The notes: generated by a model from the letters alone, not told the origin. A DNA stretch of 64,000 nucleotides from Sinorhizobium sp. A49 (GCF_002002725.1 NZ_MUNW01000062.1:124001-188000); one strand, 5' to 3'. Positions 21,774-34,003 are shown, counted from the first letter of the stretch. Translations and numbers: made by a program.

Positions 21774-24637
21774 TGAGCATGCCCAAGGACTTCACCTTTA
21801 CCGACTACAAGCCGTATGACTTCGCCAACCGGCGTCATATCGGCCCGTCGCCGGCGGAAATGGATGAGATGCTGAAGGTCGTCGGTTATCCGTCGCTCGA
21901 CGCGCTCATCGACGACACCGTGCCGCCGTCGATCCGCCAGAAGACGCCTTTGGCCTGGGGCGCGCCGATGACCGAGCGCGAAGCGCTCGACAAGATGCGC
22001 GAAACGGCCAACCGCAACCAGAAGCTCGTGTCGCTGATCGGCCAGGGTTACTACGGCACGATCACGCCGCCGGTCATCCAGCGCAACATCCTGGAAAATC
22101 CGGCCTGGTACACGGCCTATACGCCCTACCAGCCCGAAATCAGCCAGGGCCGCCTGGAAGCGCTGCTCAACTACCAGACCATGGTCTGCGACCTGACCGG
22201 CCTCGACGTCGCCAACGCCTCGCTGCTCGACGAAGCGACGGCTGCCGCCGAAGCGATGGCGATGGCCGAACGCGTCTCGAAGTCCAAGGCGAAGGCCTTC
22301 TTCGTCGACGAGAGCTGCCATCCGCAGACGATCGCGCTTCTGAAGACCCGGGCCGAGCCGCTCGGCTGGCAGATCGTCGTGGGCAACCCCTTCACCGATC
22401 TCGATCCGGTCGATGTCTTCGGCGCCATCTTCCAGTACCCGGGCACCTACGGCCACGTGCATGACTTCACCGGCCTGATCGCTCGCCTGCACCAGACCGG
22501 CGCAATTGCGACGGTCGCCGCCGATCCGCTGGCGCTGGCCCTCCTGAAGTCGCCGGGCGAAATGGGTGCCGATATCGCTATTGGCTGCACCCAGCGTTTT
22601 GGCGTTCCGGTCGGCTATGGCGGCCCGCACGCTGCCTACATGGCCGTCAAGGACGCGCACAAGCGCTCGATGCCGGGCCGCCTCGTCGGCGTCTCGGTCG
22701 ATGCGCGCGGAAACCGCGCCTATCGTCTGTCGCTGCAGACCCGCGAACAGCATATCCGCCGCGAAAAGGCGACGTCGAACATCTGCACCGCGCAGGTGCT
22801 GCTCGCCGTCATGGCCTCGATGTACGCCGTCTTCCATGGACCGAAGGGCATCAAGGCGATCGCCCAAAGCGTTCACCAGAAGACCGTTCGTCTGGCCATG
22901 GGCCTTGAAAAGCTCGGTTACACCGTCGAGCCGGACGTTTTCTTCGACACGATCACGGTCGATGTCGGCAAGCTGCAGGGCATCATCCTCAAGACTGCGG
23001 TCGCCGAGGAAGTGAACCTGCGCAAGATCGGCGAAACCAAGATCGGCATCAGCCTTGACGAGCGCTCGCGCCCCGTCACGCTCGAAGCCGTCTGGCGCGC
23101 CTTTGGCGGCGACTTCAAGGTCGAAGAGTTCGAGCCGGGCTATCGCCTGCCGCAGCCGCTCTTGCGCACCAGCGAGTACCTGACGCATCCGATCTTCCAC
23201 ATGAACCGCGCCGAAAGCGAAATGACACGGTATATCCGCCGTCTTTCGGACCGCGACCTTGCGCTCGACCGTGCGATGATCCCGCTCGGCTCCTGCACGA
23301 TGAAGCTCAACGCCACGGCCGAGATGCTTCCGATCACCTGGCCGGAATTCGCCGAAATCCATCCCTTCGTTCCGAAGGATCAGGCGGCCGGCTACCAGCA
23401 CATGATCGAGGATCTGTCGGAAAAGCTCTGCGCCGTCACCGGCTATGACGCGATCTCCATGCAGCCGAACTCCGGTGCTCAAGGCGAATATGCCGGTCTC
23501 CTGACGATCCGCGCCTACCACCTGGCACAGGGCAACGATCATCGCGACGTCTGCCTGATCCCGACCTCGGCGCACGGCACCAATCCGGCCTCCGCCCAGA
23601 TGGCCGGCATGAAGGTCGTCGTCATCAAGGTGAGCGACAACGGCGACATCGACATGGACGATTTCCGTGCGAAAGCCGAGCAGTACGCCGAAAACCTCTC
23701 GTGCTGCATGATCACCTATCCCTCGACGCACGGCGTGTTCGAGGAGAATGTGCGCGAGGTCTGCGAGATCGTGCACAAGCACGGCGGCCAGGTCTATCTG
23801 GACGGCGCCAACATGAACGCCATGGTCGGCCTTGCCCGCCCTGGCGACATCGGCTCCGACGTCAGCCACCTGAACCTGCACAAGACCTTCTGCATTCCGC
23901 ATGGCGGCGGCGGTCCCGGCATGGGCCCGATCGGCGTCAAGGCGCACCTGGCGCCCTACCTGCCCGGCCACCCAGAAACGGACGGCAATGACGGTGCGGT
24001 TTCGGCGGCTCCCTTCGGTTCGGCCTCGATCCTGCCGATCTCCTGGAGCTACTGCCTGATGATGGGTGGCGAAGGCCTGACCCAGGCGACGAAGGTGGCG
24101 ATCCTCAACGCCAACTACATCGCTGCCCGGCTGAAGGGCGCCTATGAGGTGCTCTACAAGTCGGCCAGGGGCCGTGTCGCGCACGAGTGCATCATCGACA
24201 CCCGTCCGCTGGTCGAAAGCGCCGGCGTCACTGTCGACGACGTTGCCAAGCGCCTGATCGACTGCGGCTTCCACGCTCCGACCATGAGCTGGCCGGTTGC
24301 CGGCACGCTGATGATCGAGCCGACCGAATCGGAAACCAAGGCCGAGATCGACCGCTTCTGCGATGCGATGCTGGCAATCCGCGAGGAAGCCCGCGCCATC
24401 GAAGAAGGTCGGATGGACAAGGTCAACAACCCGCTGAAGAATGCTCCGCACACGGTCGAAGACCTGGTCGGCGATTGGGATCGTCCCTATTCGCGCGAGC
24501 AGGCCTGCTACCCGCCGGGCGCCTTCCGGGTCGACAAGTACTGGTCACCGGTCAACCGCGTCGACAACGTCTTCGGCGACCGCAACCTCGTCTGCACCTG
24601 CCCGCCGCTGGAAAGCTACGCGGAAGCAGCCGAATAA
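21773..24637 (+). CDS. gcvP: Glycine dehydrogenase (decarboxylating), P protein
   Basis: Encodes 954 residues, the single-chain form (both halves fused). The ATG at 21773 shares its A with the gcvH stop. P protein decarboxylates glycine with PLP and loads the H-protein lipoyl arm. The N-terminal half has RRHIGPS and [14 protein letters not shown]; the C-terminal half carries PLP lysine K704 in [16 protein letters not shown], preceded by [10 protein letters not shown] and LDGANMNA. With gcvT and gcvH it completes three of the four subunits; L protein (dihydrolipoyl dehydrogenase) must come from elsewhere. Confidence 0.97.
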   Translation: MSMPKDFTFTDYKPYDFANRRHIGPSPAEMDEMLKVVGYPSLDALIDDTVPPSIRQKTPLAWGAPMTEREALDKMRETANRNQKLVSLIGQGYYGTITPPVIQRNILENPAWYTAYTPYQPEISQGRLEALLNYQTMVCDLTGLDVANASLLDEATAAAEAMAMAERVSKSKAKAFFVDESCHPQTIALLKTRAEPLGWQIVVGNPFTDLDPVDVFGAIFQYPGTYGHVHDFTGLIARLHQTGAIATVAADPLALALLKSPGEMGADIAIGCTQRFGVPVGYGGPHAAYMAVKDAHKRSMPGRLVGVSVDARGNRAYRLSLQTREQHIRREKATSNICTAQVLLAVMASMYAVFHGPKGIKAIAQSVHQKTVRLAMGLEKLGYTVEPDVFFDTITVDVGKLQGIILKTAVAEEVNLRKIGETKIGISLDERSRPVTLEAVWRAFGGDFKVEEFEPGYRLPQPLLRTSEYLTHPIFHMNRAESEMTRYIRRLSDRDLALDRAMIPLGSCTMKLNATAEMLPITWPEFAEIHPFVPKDQAAGYQHMIEDLSEKLCAVTGYDAISMQPNSGAQGEYAGLLTIRAYHLAQGNDHRDVCLIPTSAHGTNPASAQMAGMKVVVIKVSDNGDIDMDDFRAKAEQYAENLSCCMITYPSTHGVFEENVREVCEIVHKHGGQVYLDGANMNAMVGLARPGDIGSDVSHLNLHKTFCIPHGGGGPGMGPIGVKAHLAPYLPGHPETDGNDGAVSAAPFGSASILPISWSYCLMMGGEGLTQATKVAILNANYIAARLKGAYEVLYKSARGRVAHECIIDTRPLVESAGVTVDDVAKRLIDCGFHAPTMSWPVAGTLMIEPTESETKAEIDRFCDAMLAIREEARAIEEGRMDKVNNPLKNAPHTVEDLVGDWDRPYSREQACYPPGAFRVDKYWSPVNRVDNVFGDRNLVCTCPPLESYAEAAE

Positions 24638-24650
24638 ACCGATGACAACC

Positions 24651-24674
24651 GGGGCGCGCCAGATGGCGCGCCCC
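24651..24674. terminator. Hairpin between gcvP and the response regulator
   Basis: A perfect 10-base stem, GGGGCGCGCC with GGCGCGCCCC, encloses a four-base loop. It lies 13 bases past gcvP and 10 bases past the stop of the opposing gene, so it probably terminates both. The U-run is weak. Confidence 0.65.
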
Positions 24675-24684
24675 GATCTCCATT

Positions 24685-25113
24685 CTACTGGTGAAGCACG
24701 ACGCCGCGCGACGGCAGAGTATTCTCTATCCAGAATCGGACGAAGGCCTCGGCAAACTGCCGGTAGCCCGCGAGCGACGATGGTTTGGCTGCATAGGCGT
24801 TTGCACCGGCCTTGTAGGACCTGAGAACGTCGCTCGGATTGGTGGATGACGTCAGCACGATGACCGGCACCACGGATGTGCCTTCATTGCTGCGAATGCG
24901 CTCCAGCAACTCCATGCCGTCGACGCCGGGCATCTTGATATCCAGAAGCACGTAATCGAAGTGTTCGCGCTCGAGGCGCGCCACAGCTTCGTCGGCGTGC
25001 ATGACGTGGACAATGTCGAGCGTATCGTCGGTCTGCGAAAGCGCGCGCGTGACGAACCGCGCGTCGTGCACGTTGTCTTCCACCACAAGCAGTCGCTTCG
25101 GTGACTTGGCCAA
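24685..25113 (-). CDS. Single-domain response regulator (CheY-like)
   Basis: Encodes 142 residues, a receiver domain only. The acidic pocket is at E12-D13, the phosphorylation site is D58 in YVLLDIKMPG, the conserved Thr is T88 (VIVLTSS) and the Lys is K110 in YAAKPSS. Without an output domain it probably passes the signal on by protein contact, as with Rcp1-type regulators that follow phytochrome-like kinases. It is the partner of the kinase encoded 10 bases upstream. Confidence 0.9.
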   Translation of the reverse strand: MAKSPKRLLVVEDNVHDARFVTRALSQTDDTLDIVHVMHADEAVARLEREHFDYVLLDIKMPGVDGMELLERIRSNEGTSVVPVIVLTSSTNPSDVLRSYKAGANAYAAKPSSLAGYRQFAEAFVRFWIENTLPSRGVVLHQ

Positions 25114-25123
25114 TCTCTTTGCC

Positions 25124-26629
25124 TTATTTGGTCTTCCGCATGCGCTTGGGAAGCGTCACGATAAATCGTGCGCCTTCGGCAAAGCCCGTGTCAAGATGGA
25201 TCGAGCCGTTGTGGCTTTCGACGATTCGCTTGGCGAGCGCCAGACCGATTCCCGTGCCGCCATAGTTGCTTTCGTCGTGATGCAGACGCTGGAAGACTTC
25301 GAAGATCCGCGTTGCAAAACGCGGGTCGATACCGATACCGTTGTCCTCAACCACAAGCTCGATCTGCTGATCGGCAATGCGACCGTTGATGCGCACGACC
25401 GGTCCGCGGTCCGGGTGGCGATACTTGATGGCATTGCCGATCAGATTCTGAACGAGCCTGCGCAACAATTCCGGATCGCCTTGCACCCTCGGCAGCGAGC
25501 CGATCTCGAATCTGACATTCGCCTCACGGGCGTGGCCGTCCAGCACACTGAGCGTGTCGGCGACGATATCGCTGAGGTCGACATCCGACCATGTGCTGAT
25601 CTGATAGGCGATCTGCGAATAATCGAGCAGGCTGTCGATCACGCGGTTCATCCGCTTGGCACTGTCGCGCAGGTGGCGGGCGCTGGCTGAAACCTCATGC
25701 GGGTTGCCGGCGGCCAGCTCGTCCTCGATCATCTCGGAGAACATCGAGATGTGCCGCAGAGGTGCTTTCAGATCGTGAGACACGGTTGCCGTGAACTGGT
25801 CCAGGGCCTCGTTCTTGTGCTCGAGTTCCTGGCGCTGGCGCTCAAGCGCCAGTTCGGCGCGTTTCAGTTCGGTCACGTCGACGCGCAGGACGACGGTATT
25901 TCCGTCCTTGGTCCTGATGTTCTCCACCCTCAGCCATCGGTCGTCGGCATAGCGGTAGATCTTCGCCCGGTTATCCGGCTGGCGAAAGTCCTGCAGGCGG
26001 TGCGCCACCCAGGCCGGCCAGTCCGGGTTGCCGGGCAAGGCTTCGGGATAGTGACCTGCTCTCTGCGCGAGCAGAAGGATCTCTTCAGCGGTCATGCCAG
26101 GGCGAAGCAAAGGGCCGGCAGGCCCGCAGATCGTTACATAGGCGCGATTGTAGACCAGCAGCCTTTCCTCGGCATCGAAGATCGCGAACCCTTCGGGCAT
26201 GACGTCGAGTGCTGCGTCAAGCATGTCCGACGCCCGCTGCCGCTCCAGCACGGCCTTGGCGAGGTCGGAGACATCACGAATGATGCCGATCAGGGCGAGT
26301 TCCCGCCCACCGGCATCGACGAGCGGTGTGGTGCGCAAATGACCCGAGAATGTCGATCCATCGCGCCTGACATAGCTATATGTCGAGGTGCGCGCGATCC
26401 TTTCATCGACGTTCGCCGCGCGATTGTGCAGGCGTCTCGCATATTCGCTGTCGTCGGCATAGATCAGGCGCGCCGGTTGGCCGATGAACGCATCCGCTAC
26501 ATAACCGAATTGCGCCAGCGCCGCCGGGTTGGCCGAGCGAATAATGCGCGCCGCATCAAGTATGATCACCGGATCCGGAAAGGTCTCATAGAGCGCCTTG
26601 AAGACAAGCTCCTCGTCGAACGCCGTCAC
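25124..26629 (-). CDS. PAS-domain sensor histidine kinase (soluble)
   Basis: Encodes 501 residues without a transmembrane segment. PAS 1 is about 10-125 (DPVIILDAARIIRSANPAAL, ending LIGIIRDVSDLAKA). PAS 2 is about 135-258 (VMPEGFAIFDAEERLLVYN). A coiled stretch leads to the HisKA domain with H285 in TVSHDLKAPLRH. The ATPase domain has the N box NLIGNAIKYR, G1 DNGIGI and G2 GGTGIGL. PAS 2 is of the PAS-7 type seen in rhizobial kinases. The input signal is unknown; a cytoplasmic cue is inferred. It is transcribed with the receiver gene just downstream. Confidence 0.93.
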   Translation of the reverse strand: MTAFDEELVFKALYETFPDPVIILDAARIIRSANPAALAQFGYVADAFIGQPARLIYADDSEYARRLHNRAANVDERIARTSTYSYVRRDGSTFSGHLRTTPLVDAGGRELALIGIIRDVSDLAKAVLERQRASDMLDAALDVMPEGFAIFDAEERLLVYNRAYVTICGPAGPLLRPGMTAEEILLLAQRAGHYPEALPGNPDWPAWVAHRLQDFRQPDNRAKIYRYADDRWLRVENIRTKDGNTVVLRVDVTELKRAELALERQRQELEHKNEALDQFTATVSHDLKAPLRHISMFSEMIEDELAAGNPHEVSASARHLRDSAKRMNRVIDSLLDYSQIAYQISTWSDVDLSDIVADTLSVLDGHAREANVRFEIGSLPRVQGDPELLRRLVQNLIGNAIKYRHPDRGPVVRINGRIADQQIELVVEDNGIGIDPRFATRIFEVFQRLHHDESNYGGTGIGLALAKRIVESHNGSIHLDTGFAEGARFIVTLPKRMRKTK

Positions 26630-26666
26630 GCCGATCTCCCCCCGTCACCCGGCCGCATATCAGCAG

Positions 26667-26694
26667 AAAAAAGGCCCGGCGAAAACCTGGGCCT
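26667..26694 (-). terminator. Rho-independent terminator of the suf operon
   Basis: Read on the minus strand: AGGCCC, an 11-base loop region, GGGCCT, then six T. It begins 28 bases after the sufA stop. The stem plus clean U-run makes this a strong intrinsic terminator, and it marks the end of the suf operon. Confidence 0.85.
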
Positions 26695-26721
26695 GACATC
26701 TCTTGAAGCGTAAAGGGCGTA

Positions 26722-27114
26722 TCAGCTCGCGCGTACGACGGCGTCGCCACGCTCCGCAAGCGCTGCCAGATCGGCAGGTTTCAGCTCAACCGATTCGCCA
26801 CAGCCACAGGCAGACGTCTGGTTGGGGTTGTTGAAGGTGAAGCCCGAGCGAAGCGTCGTCACCTCGAAATCCATCTGCGTGCCGAGCAGGTAGAGCACTG
26901 CCTCGGGCGCGACCCAGACCTTTGCGCCTGCATGCTCGATCAGATCGTCTTTCGCATTGGGCTCGGTAACGAGGTCAACGGCATATTCCATGCCGGCGCA
27001 ACCGCCCTTCTTGATGCCGACCCGAATGCCCAGGGCATCGCCACCGGCATTTTCAACGATCGACTTGACGCGCCCTGCGGCCGCATCGGTCAAGCTCATC
27101 ACGGCAAAGCCCAT
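26722..27114 (-). CDS. sufA: A-type iron-sulfur carrier protein
   Basis: Encodes 130 residues of the HesB/IscA/SufA family. The three cluster-binding cysteines are C39 (KKGGCAGM) and C103 plus C105 (ACGCGES). A-type carriers accept Fe-S clusters from the SufBCD scaffold and deliver them to client enzymes. It is the last gene of the suf operon, directly followed by the terminator, and its partners upstream support SufA over IscA. Confidence 0.93.
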   Translation of the reverse strand: MGFAVMSLTDAAAGRVKSIVENAGGDALGIRVGIKKGGCAGMEYAVDLVTEPNAKDDLIEHAGAKVWVAPEAVLYLLGTQMDFEVTTLRSGFTFNNPNQTSACGCGESVELKPADLAALAERGDAVVRAS

Positions 27115-27211
27115 CGGCTCTTCTCCTTGTCGCCACCGGGGTTAAGGCCCGGCGCTTTCCAGAATCAAATGTAGTGTCCGCAGCTTAACGGATCAATATG
27201 GCGCCTTGCGG

Positions 27212-27592
27212 TCAGTACCAGCCGATAGCGACCTGGGCTTCTTCCGACATCCGGTCGGGCGTCCACGGCGGATCGAAGGTCATCGCGACCTCGACGCCCG
27301 ACACGCCCTCGACGGCGCCAACGGCGTTTTCGACCCAGCCTGGCATCTCGCCGGCAACCGGGCAGCCGGGTGCGGTCAGCGTCATGTCGATCTTGACCAT
27401 GCGGTCGTCTTCGATGTCGATCTTGTAGATCAGGCCGAGCTCGAAGATGTCGGCAGGGATTTCCGGGTCGTAGACGGTTTTCAGCGCGCTGATGATATCG
27501 TCGCTCAGGCGTGCCAGTTCTTCGGCCGGGATTGCCGAATGCACGATGCCCTCTCGCACGTCGATCTTGTCTTGCGTTACATCCAGGCTCAT
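27212..27592 (-). CDS. sufT: SufT, MIP18/DUF59 family Fe-S assembly factor
   Basis: Encodes 126 residues. The DUF59 core is visible as ISALKTVYDPEIPADIFELGLIY followed by MTLTAPGCPVAGEMP, with the conserved Cys of the TxPGCP motif. SufT proteins act in maturation of certain Fe-S enzymes in parallel with other carriers. The product ends in VAIGWY. It sits between sufS and sufA. Confidence 0.9.
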   Translation of the reverse strand: MSLDVTQDKIDVREGIVHSAIPAEELARLSDDIISALKTVYDPEIPADIFELGLIYKIDIEDDRMVKIDMTLTAPGCPVAGEMPGWVENAVGAVEGVSGVEVAMTFDPPWTPDRMSEEAQVAIGWY

Positions 27593-27664
27593 GTCGGCCT
27601 CCTAGACTTTCTCTTTCAGTTCAGATGCTTGCTTGAAAACTCTGAACCATTTTTTTAAACTCGG

Positions 27665-28915
27665 TCAGGCGAAGAACTTGCGGGCATGCTCCAGCGCGTC
27701 TGCCAATGCGTCCACTTCGGCCCGTGTATTGTAGAGGCCGAAGGATGCGCGGCATGTGGAGGTGACGCCGAAGCGTTTCAAGAGCGGCTGCGCACAATGG
27801 GTGCCGGCACGCACGGCAACACCGGCGCGGTCGATTACCGTCGAGATATCATGGGCGTGAACACCTGCGATCTCGAAGGAAAAGATGCTGCCCTTGCCCG
27901 GCGCATTGCCGAACACGTTCAGCGAATTGATCCTGGAGAGGCGCTCGTTGGCATAGGCGGTCAGGTCGGCTTCGTGCCTGGTGATCGCTGCCCGGCCGAT
28001 CTTTTCCATGTAGTCGAGCGCATAGCCAAGCCCGATTGCCTGGACGATCGGCGGCGTTCCGGCTTCGAAACGATGCGGCGGATCGTTGTAGGTGACGCGA
28101 TCTTCGGTCACTTCCTCGATCATTTCGCCGCCACCCATGAACGGGCGCATTTCCTTCAGCCGATCCATCTTGCCGTAAAGCACGCCGATACCCGAGGGAC
28201 CGTAGAGCTTGTGACCGGTCATCACGTACCAGTCGCAGTCGATGTCCTGCACGTCGACAGGCATGTGGACGGCGCCCTGGCTGCCATCGACCAGCACCGG
28301 AATGCCGCGCTCGCGGGCGATGCGGCAGATCTCCTTGACGGGAACGACAGTGCCGAGAGCGTTCGACATGTGGGTGATGGCGATGAGCTTGGTGCGCTCC
28401 GTTAGGCACTTGACGAAATCTTCGATGTGGAACGCGCCTTCATCGTCGATCGGCGCCCAGACCAGCTTGGCGCCCTGGCGTTCCCGGATGAAATGCCACG
28501 GCACAATGTTGGAGTGATGCTCCATGATCGACAGCACGATCTCGTCGCCCTCACCCAGCTTCGGCATGCCGTAGCCATAGGCGACCGTGTTGATCGCCTC
28601 GGTGGAGGACTTCGTGAAGATGATGTTGTCGGCCGATGGCGCATTCAGGAAGCGGCGCACTTTCTCGCGCGACGCTTCGTAGGCTTCAGTGGCCGCATTT
28701 GAAAGGAAATGCAGACCGCGATGCACGTTGGCATATTCATTGGAGTAAGCATGGCTCACCGCGTCGATAACGACCTGCGGCTTCTGCGCCGATGCGCCAT
28801 TGTCGAGATAGACAAGCGGCTTGCCATAGACGGTCCGCGACAGGATCGGAAAATCCCTGCGGATCGCTTCGACATCGTAGGCGGGCACCGGCACAGTGTG
28901 TTCCATGTCATTCAA
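27665..28915 (-). CDS. sufS: SufS-type cysteine desulfurase / selenocysteine lyase
   Basis: Encodes 416 residues of the class V aminotransferase fold. The PLP lysine is K236 in VMTGHKLYGPSG and the catalytic cysteine is C374 in RAGTHCAQPLL, the short-loop form of group II desulfurases. It removes sulfur from L-cysteine for transfer to SufBCD. No sufE gene, the usual sulfur acceptor, is present in this operon, so it must lie elsewhere or another acceptor is used. It starts 18 bases after sufD. Confidence 0.95.
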   Translation of the reverse strand: MNDMEHTVPVPAYDVEAIRRDFPILSRTVYGKPLVYLDNGASAQKPQVVIDAVSHAYSNEYANVHRGLHFLSNAATEAYEASREKVRRFLNAPSADNIIFTKSSTEAINTVAYGYGMPKLGEGDEIVLSIMEHHSNIVPWHFIRERQGAKLVWAPIDDEGAFHIEDFVKCLTERTKLIAITHMSNALGTVVPVKEICRIARERGIPVLVDGSQGAVHMPVDVQDIDCDWYVMTGHKLYGPSGIGVLYGKMDRLKEMRPFMGGGEMIEEVTEDRVTYNDPPHRFEAGTPPIVQAIGLGYALDYMEKIGRAAITRHEADLTAYANERLSRINSLNVFGNAPGKGSIFSFEIAGVHAHDISTVIDRAGVAVRAGTHCAQPLLKRFGVTSTCRASFGLYNTRAEVDALADALEHARKFFA

Positions 28916-28933
28916 TCCAATCAGACGCGCCGA

Positions 28934-30211
28934 TCAGGCGTGCTTTTCGAGCCAGGCCGAGATCACGCTTTCCAGCGCTTCGACCAGCGGTTCGTCGTCG
29001 AGTTCTTCGACGATCTCGGCGACGAAGGCATTGACGAGCATCGCCCGCGCCTTGTTTTCCGGGATACCGCGCGCCATGAGGTAGAAGAGCTGCGTGTGGT
29101 CGATATCGGCAACGGTGGCGCCGTGGCCGCACTGCACGTCGTCAGCGAAGATCTCGAGCTCCGGCTTTGCCGAGAGATCGGCATCGTCAGAAAGCAAGAG
29201 CGTGTTGCACGCCATCTTCGCGTCGGTCTTCTGTGCGTCCTTGGCGACCAGGATCTTGCCCTGGAACACGCCCTTGGCGCGGTCGAAAACGACGTTGCGG
29301 ATGATCTCCGTCGACGTCGTGTGCGGCACGTTGTGGCCGAGCGTGAAGGTCACGTCCGTGTGGCTTTCGCCGCCGAGCAGGTTGATGCCGCGCAGCTTGA
29401 AATCGGCACCCTCGCCGCTCGTCTTGCCGTGGATTTCCTGGCGCACCAGCTTGCCACCGGCATTGATGAGGAACAGATGCAGCTTGGCATCCTTGGCGAG
29501 ATCGAAGCGGATCTGGCCGAGATGGGTATCGGCCGCACCCTGCTGCTGCAGGATGATCCAGGTGATATCGGCGCCTTCGCCAACCGTAATATCGCTCACC
29601 GACGAAACGAGGCTCTCGGCGGAATTGGTCGACAGATGGCGCTCGATCACGGTCGCCTTGGTGTTGGCACCGAAGGAGACCGGGAAGCGTGTGTGTGCCT
29701 GTCCGAGGCTCTGCACCAGCTGGATTTCCAGCGGATCTTCCAGCTCGGTTCCGTCCGCAATCGCAAGCTCAAGGCCGCCACGCACGAGGCCGCCATTGAT
29801 ACGGCCGATGGCGTCGTCCGAGCCGAGCACGGCAAGGCCGGCAGCGGCCGAACCGTCGAGCAGGCTGTCGGTGTAGGACCGGATCGTCACGCCCTCTGGC
29901 GCATGGCTCTTGAGGTCAGCATTGCCGTTGCGCACGGCAAGCACGGTCGCACCGGCGACGAGTGCCTCGACGCGGTCGGCAAATGCCGCCGGATCGGCGG
30001 CAGGCACCGCCCGCAGCAGCGTGCGCAGGTCTGTATAGTGCCAGGACTCGACGCGGCGCGTCGGCAGACCCGCCGTCTTCAGTTCGTGCACCAAGGTGTC
30101 ACGCACCGACAGCACCGAGCCGTCACCGGGCAGATCGCCGATCTGCGCGGTATAGGCATCGACGAGCGCCGTTTCGGCTGCCGTCATCTTGATTGCCTGT
30201 TGCATATTCAT
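28934..30211 (-). CDS. sufD: Fe-S cluster assembly protein SufD
   Basis: Encodes 425 residues. The C-terminal beta-helix core carries the SufB/D family motifs, including DDVQCGHGATVADID and QLFYLMARGIPENKARAML. SufD pairs with SufB and SufC in the scaffold complex and helps bring in iron. It lies between sufC and sufS with short gaps on both sides, consistent with one transcript. The start at MNMQQAIKMTAAE has GGAGTG upstream. Confidence 0.95.
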   Translation of the reverse strand: MNMQQAIKMTAAETALVDAYTAQIGDLPGDGSVLSVRDTLVHELKTAGLPTRRVESWHYTDLRTLLRAVPAADPAAFADRVEALVAGATVLAVRNGNADLKSHAPEGVTIRSYTDSLLDGSAAAGLAVLGSDDAIGRINGGLVRGGLELAIADGTELEDPLEIQLVQSLGQAHTRFPVSFGANTKATVIERHLSTNSAESLVSSVSDITVGEGADITWIILQQQGAADTHLGQIRFDLAKDAKLHLFLINAGGKLVRQEIHGKTSGEGADFKLRGINLLGGESHTDVTFTLGHNVPHTTSTEIIRNVVFDRAKGVFQGKILVAKDAQKTDAKMACNTLLLSDDADLSAKPELEIFADDVQCGHGATVADIDHTQLFYLMARGIPENKARAMLVNAFVAEIVEELDDEPLVEALESVISAWLEKHA

Positions 30212-30233
30212 TCGAACACTCCTTCAACAGGCC

Positions 30234-30989
<756 letters not shown>

Positions 30990-31066
30990 TTCTATCGTCC
31001 TCTTGGGAAACGAACGTCTGTTTGCGCGCAATGCGATGCGCGCCATTCAATTACGGGTTCGGAGCC

Positions 31067-32536
<1,470 letters not shown>

Positions 32537-32646
32537 GTCGTTCTCCAATCTTTCCGGATCCAAGGTCCGGTAGCTTGTCAACATGATGCGAACTTGGCGC
32601 ACCGCTTATGTAATGGCTAAAAGGCGCTTTTCACCCCATTTGCCAA

Positions 32647-32666
32647 GCGGAAAATTGCTTTTCCGC
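32647..32666. repeat. Inverted repeat between sufS2 and sufB
   Basis: GCGGAAAA (32647-32654), TTGC, TTTTCCGC (32659-32666), a perfect 8-base stem. It begins 23 bases after the stop of the desulfurase gene. It could be an attenuator, RNA-processing hairpin or operator ahead of sufB. A stretch of U is lacking on the minus strand. Confidence 0.5.
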
Positions 32667-32688
32667 AATTTCGTTCAACTGCACATTC

Positions 32689-33855
32689 TCATGCGGCCTG
32701 ACCTGTCGTTCGGCGCCGCGCGGCAACCTTGGCGAACACCGCCGCGCAGCGCTCTATCTCGGCCTCTGTGGTGGCCGGGCCGATCGAGATGCGCAGTGCG
32801 CCCTGGCGCGGGTCGTAGCCCATGGCCGTCAGCACGTGGCTCTGGCCGACCTTGCCGGACGAACAGGCCGAGCCTGCAGACAGCGCCACGCCTTCGAGAT
32901 CGAACGCGATCTGGCCTGTTTCCGCCTTCATGCCAGAAAGCGTGAAGAAGATTGTGTTGCCAACGCGCGAAACGTCGCGGCCGTGGATGACCACATCCGG
33001 CGCCGATGCCTGCATGTCCTGCTCCAGCCGGTCGCGAAGTGCTGCGACGGAAATCATGCGGTCAGCGAGGTTGTCTGCCCCCTTGCGGGCTGCTGTAGCA
33101 AAGCCGGCGATCGCAACGGCGTTTTCTGTACCTGAGCGATGGCCCTTTTCCTGGCCGCCGCCGCGGATCAGCGGTGCCGGCATCATGACCTCGCCACGAG
33201 CGACAAGCGCGCCAGCGCCCTTGGGGCCGCCGATCTTGTGCGAAGAGAGGATGAGAAAATCTGCGCCCAACTCTTCGATGGCGAGCGGCAATCGCCCGGC
33301 AGCCTGCACTGCGTCAGCGACCATTATACCACCATGACCACGAACGATCTCGGCAATCTCGACAATGGGCTGGATGATGCCAGTTTCGTTGTTGACCAGC
33401 ATTACCGCGACCATCGGCAACCCGTTTTCGCGGTCGTGGGCAGCCAAGAGCGCACGCAAGGCTTCTAGATCGACGACACCGGCTGTTGTCACCGGGATCT
33501 CCGACACGGCCTCACGCGCAAATCGCCCGCCTTCGCGCACAGCCGGGTGCTCGATCGCAGACGCATAGAGCCGGCCGATCTTCATCGGTGTTCGGCCCAT
33601 GCGAAAATCGGGCGTCAGCACCATATTGGCGGCTTCAGTGGCGCCACTGGTGAAGATCACGCTGGCTGGCTTGGCGCCGCAAAGGGCGGCCACGTCGCGG
33701 CGCGCATTTTCGATCAGCGTGCGGATCGCCCGGCCCTCGCCATGGACGGATGAAGGGTTGCCGATGAGGTCAAGCGCAGACAGGCACGCGTCGCGCGCTT
33801 CGGCAAGAAGCGGCGCCGTGGCGTTCCAGTCCATATAGATGCGCGAGGTCGACAT
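32689..33855 (-). CDS. Cysteine desulfurase, NifS/IscS-like (group I)
   Basis: Encodes 388 residues. The PLP lysine is K207 in SSHKIGGPKG and the catalytic cysteine C331 lies in GSACSSG, the longer-loop form of group I desulfurases. The N-terminal YMDWNATAPL and the VNNETGI segment also fit. It mobilises sulfur from cysteine for Fe-S or other thio-cofactors. It heads the suf gene run, so this operon encodes two desulfurases of different groups. There is no iscU, iscR or other isc gene in the window. Confidence 0.92.
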   Translation of the reverse strand: MSTSRIYMDWNATAPLLAEARDACLSALDLIGNPSSVHGEGRAIRTLIENARRDVAALCGAKPASVIFTSGATEAANMVLTPDFRMGRTPMKIGRLYASAIEHPAVREGGRFAREAVSEIPVTTAGVVDLEALRALLAAHDRENGLPMVAVMLVNNETGIIQPIVEIAEIVRGHGGIMVADAVQAAGRLPLAIEELGADFLILSSHKIGGPKGAGALVARGEVMMPAPLIRGGGQEKGHRSGTENAVAIAGFATAARKGADNLADRMISVAALRDRLEQDMQASAPDVVIHGRDVSRVGNTIFFTLSGMKAETGQIAFDLEGVALSAGSACSSGKVGQSHVLTAMGYDPRQGALRISIGPATTEAEIERCAAVFAKVAARRRTTGQAA

Positions 33856-33983
33856 AATTTCCTTCGCTAGAACAATAGCCTCATCGCAGACAACCGCTGA
33901 CGATGCATTTTCCTTGAATTTTCTGCACCGCTTGCCTTATGAGACGAAACACGGCGGAATGCCCGCACAGAAGTTTTGAACGG

Positions 33984-34003
33984 TTCTAAACTAGGTTTTA
34001 GAA
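33984..34003. promoter_or_regulatory. Inverted repeat in the suf/hydrolase divergent region
   Basis: TTCTAAA (33984-33990), CTAGGT, TTTAGAA (33997-34003). It lies between the divergent desulfurase (starting 33855) and hydrolase (34078) genes. The half-sites recall the iron control element of rhizobial Irr (TTTAGAA-N3-TTCTAAA) but in reversed order and with a six-base spacer, so Irr binding is doubtful. An operator role is inferred only from symmetry and position. Confidence 0.4.

Noticed and set aside
21752-24451. 899-codon open frame opposite gcvP
   Set aside because: Antisense shadow; composition follows gcvP codon positions.
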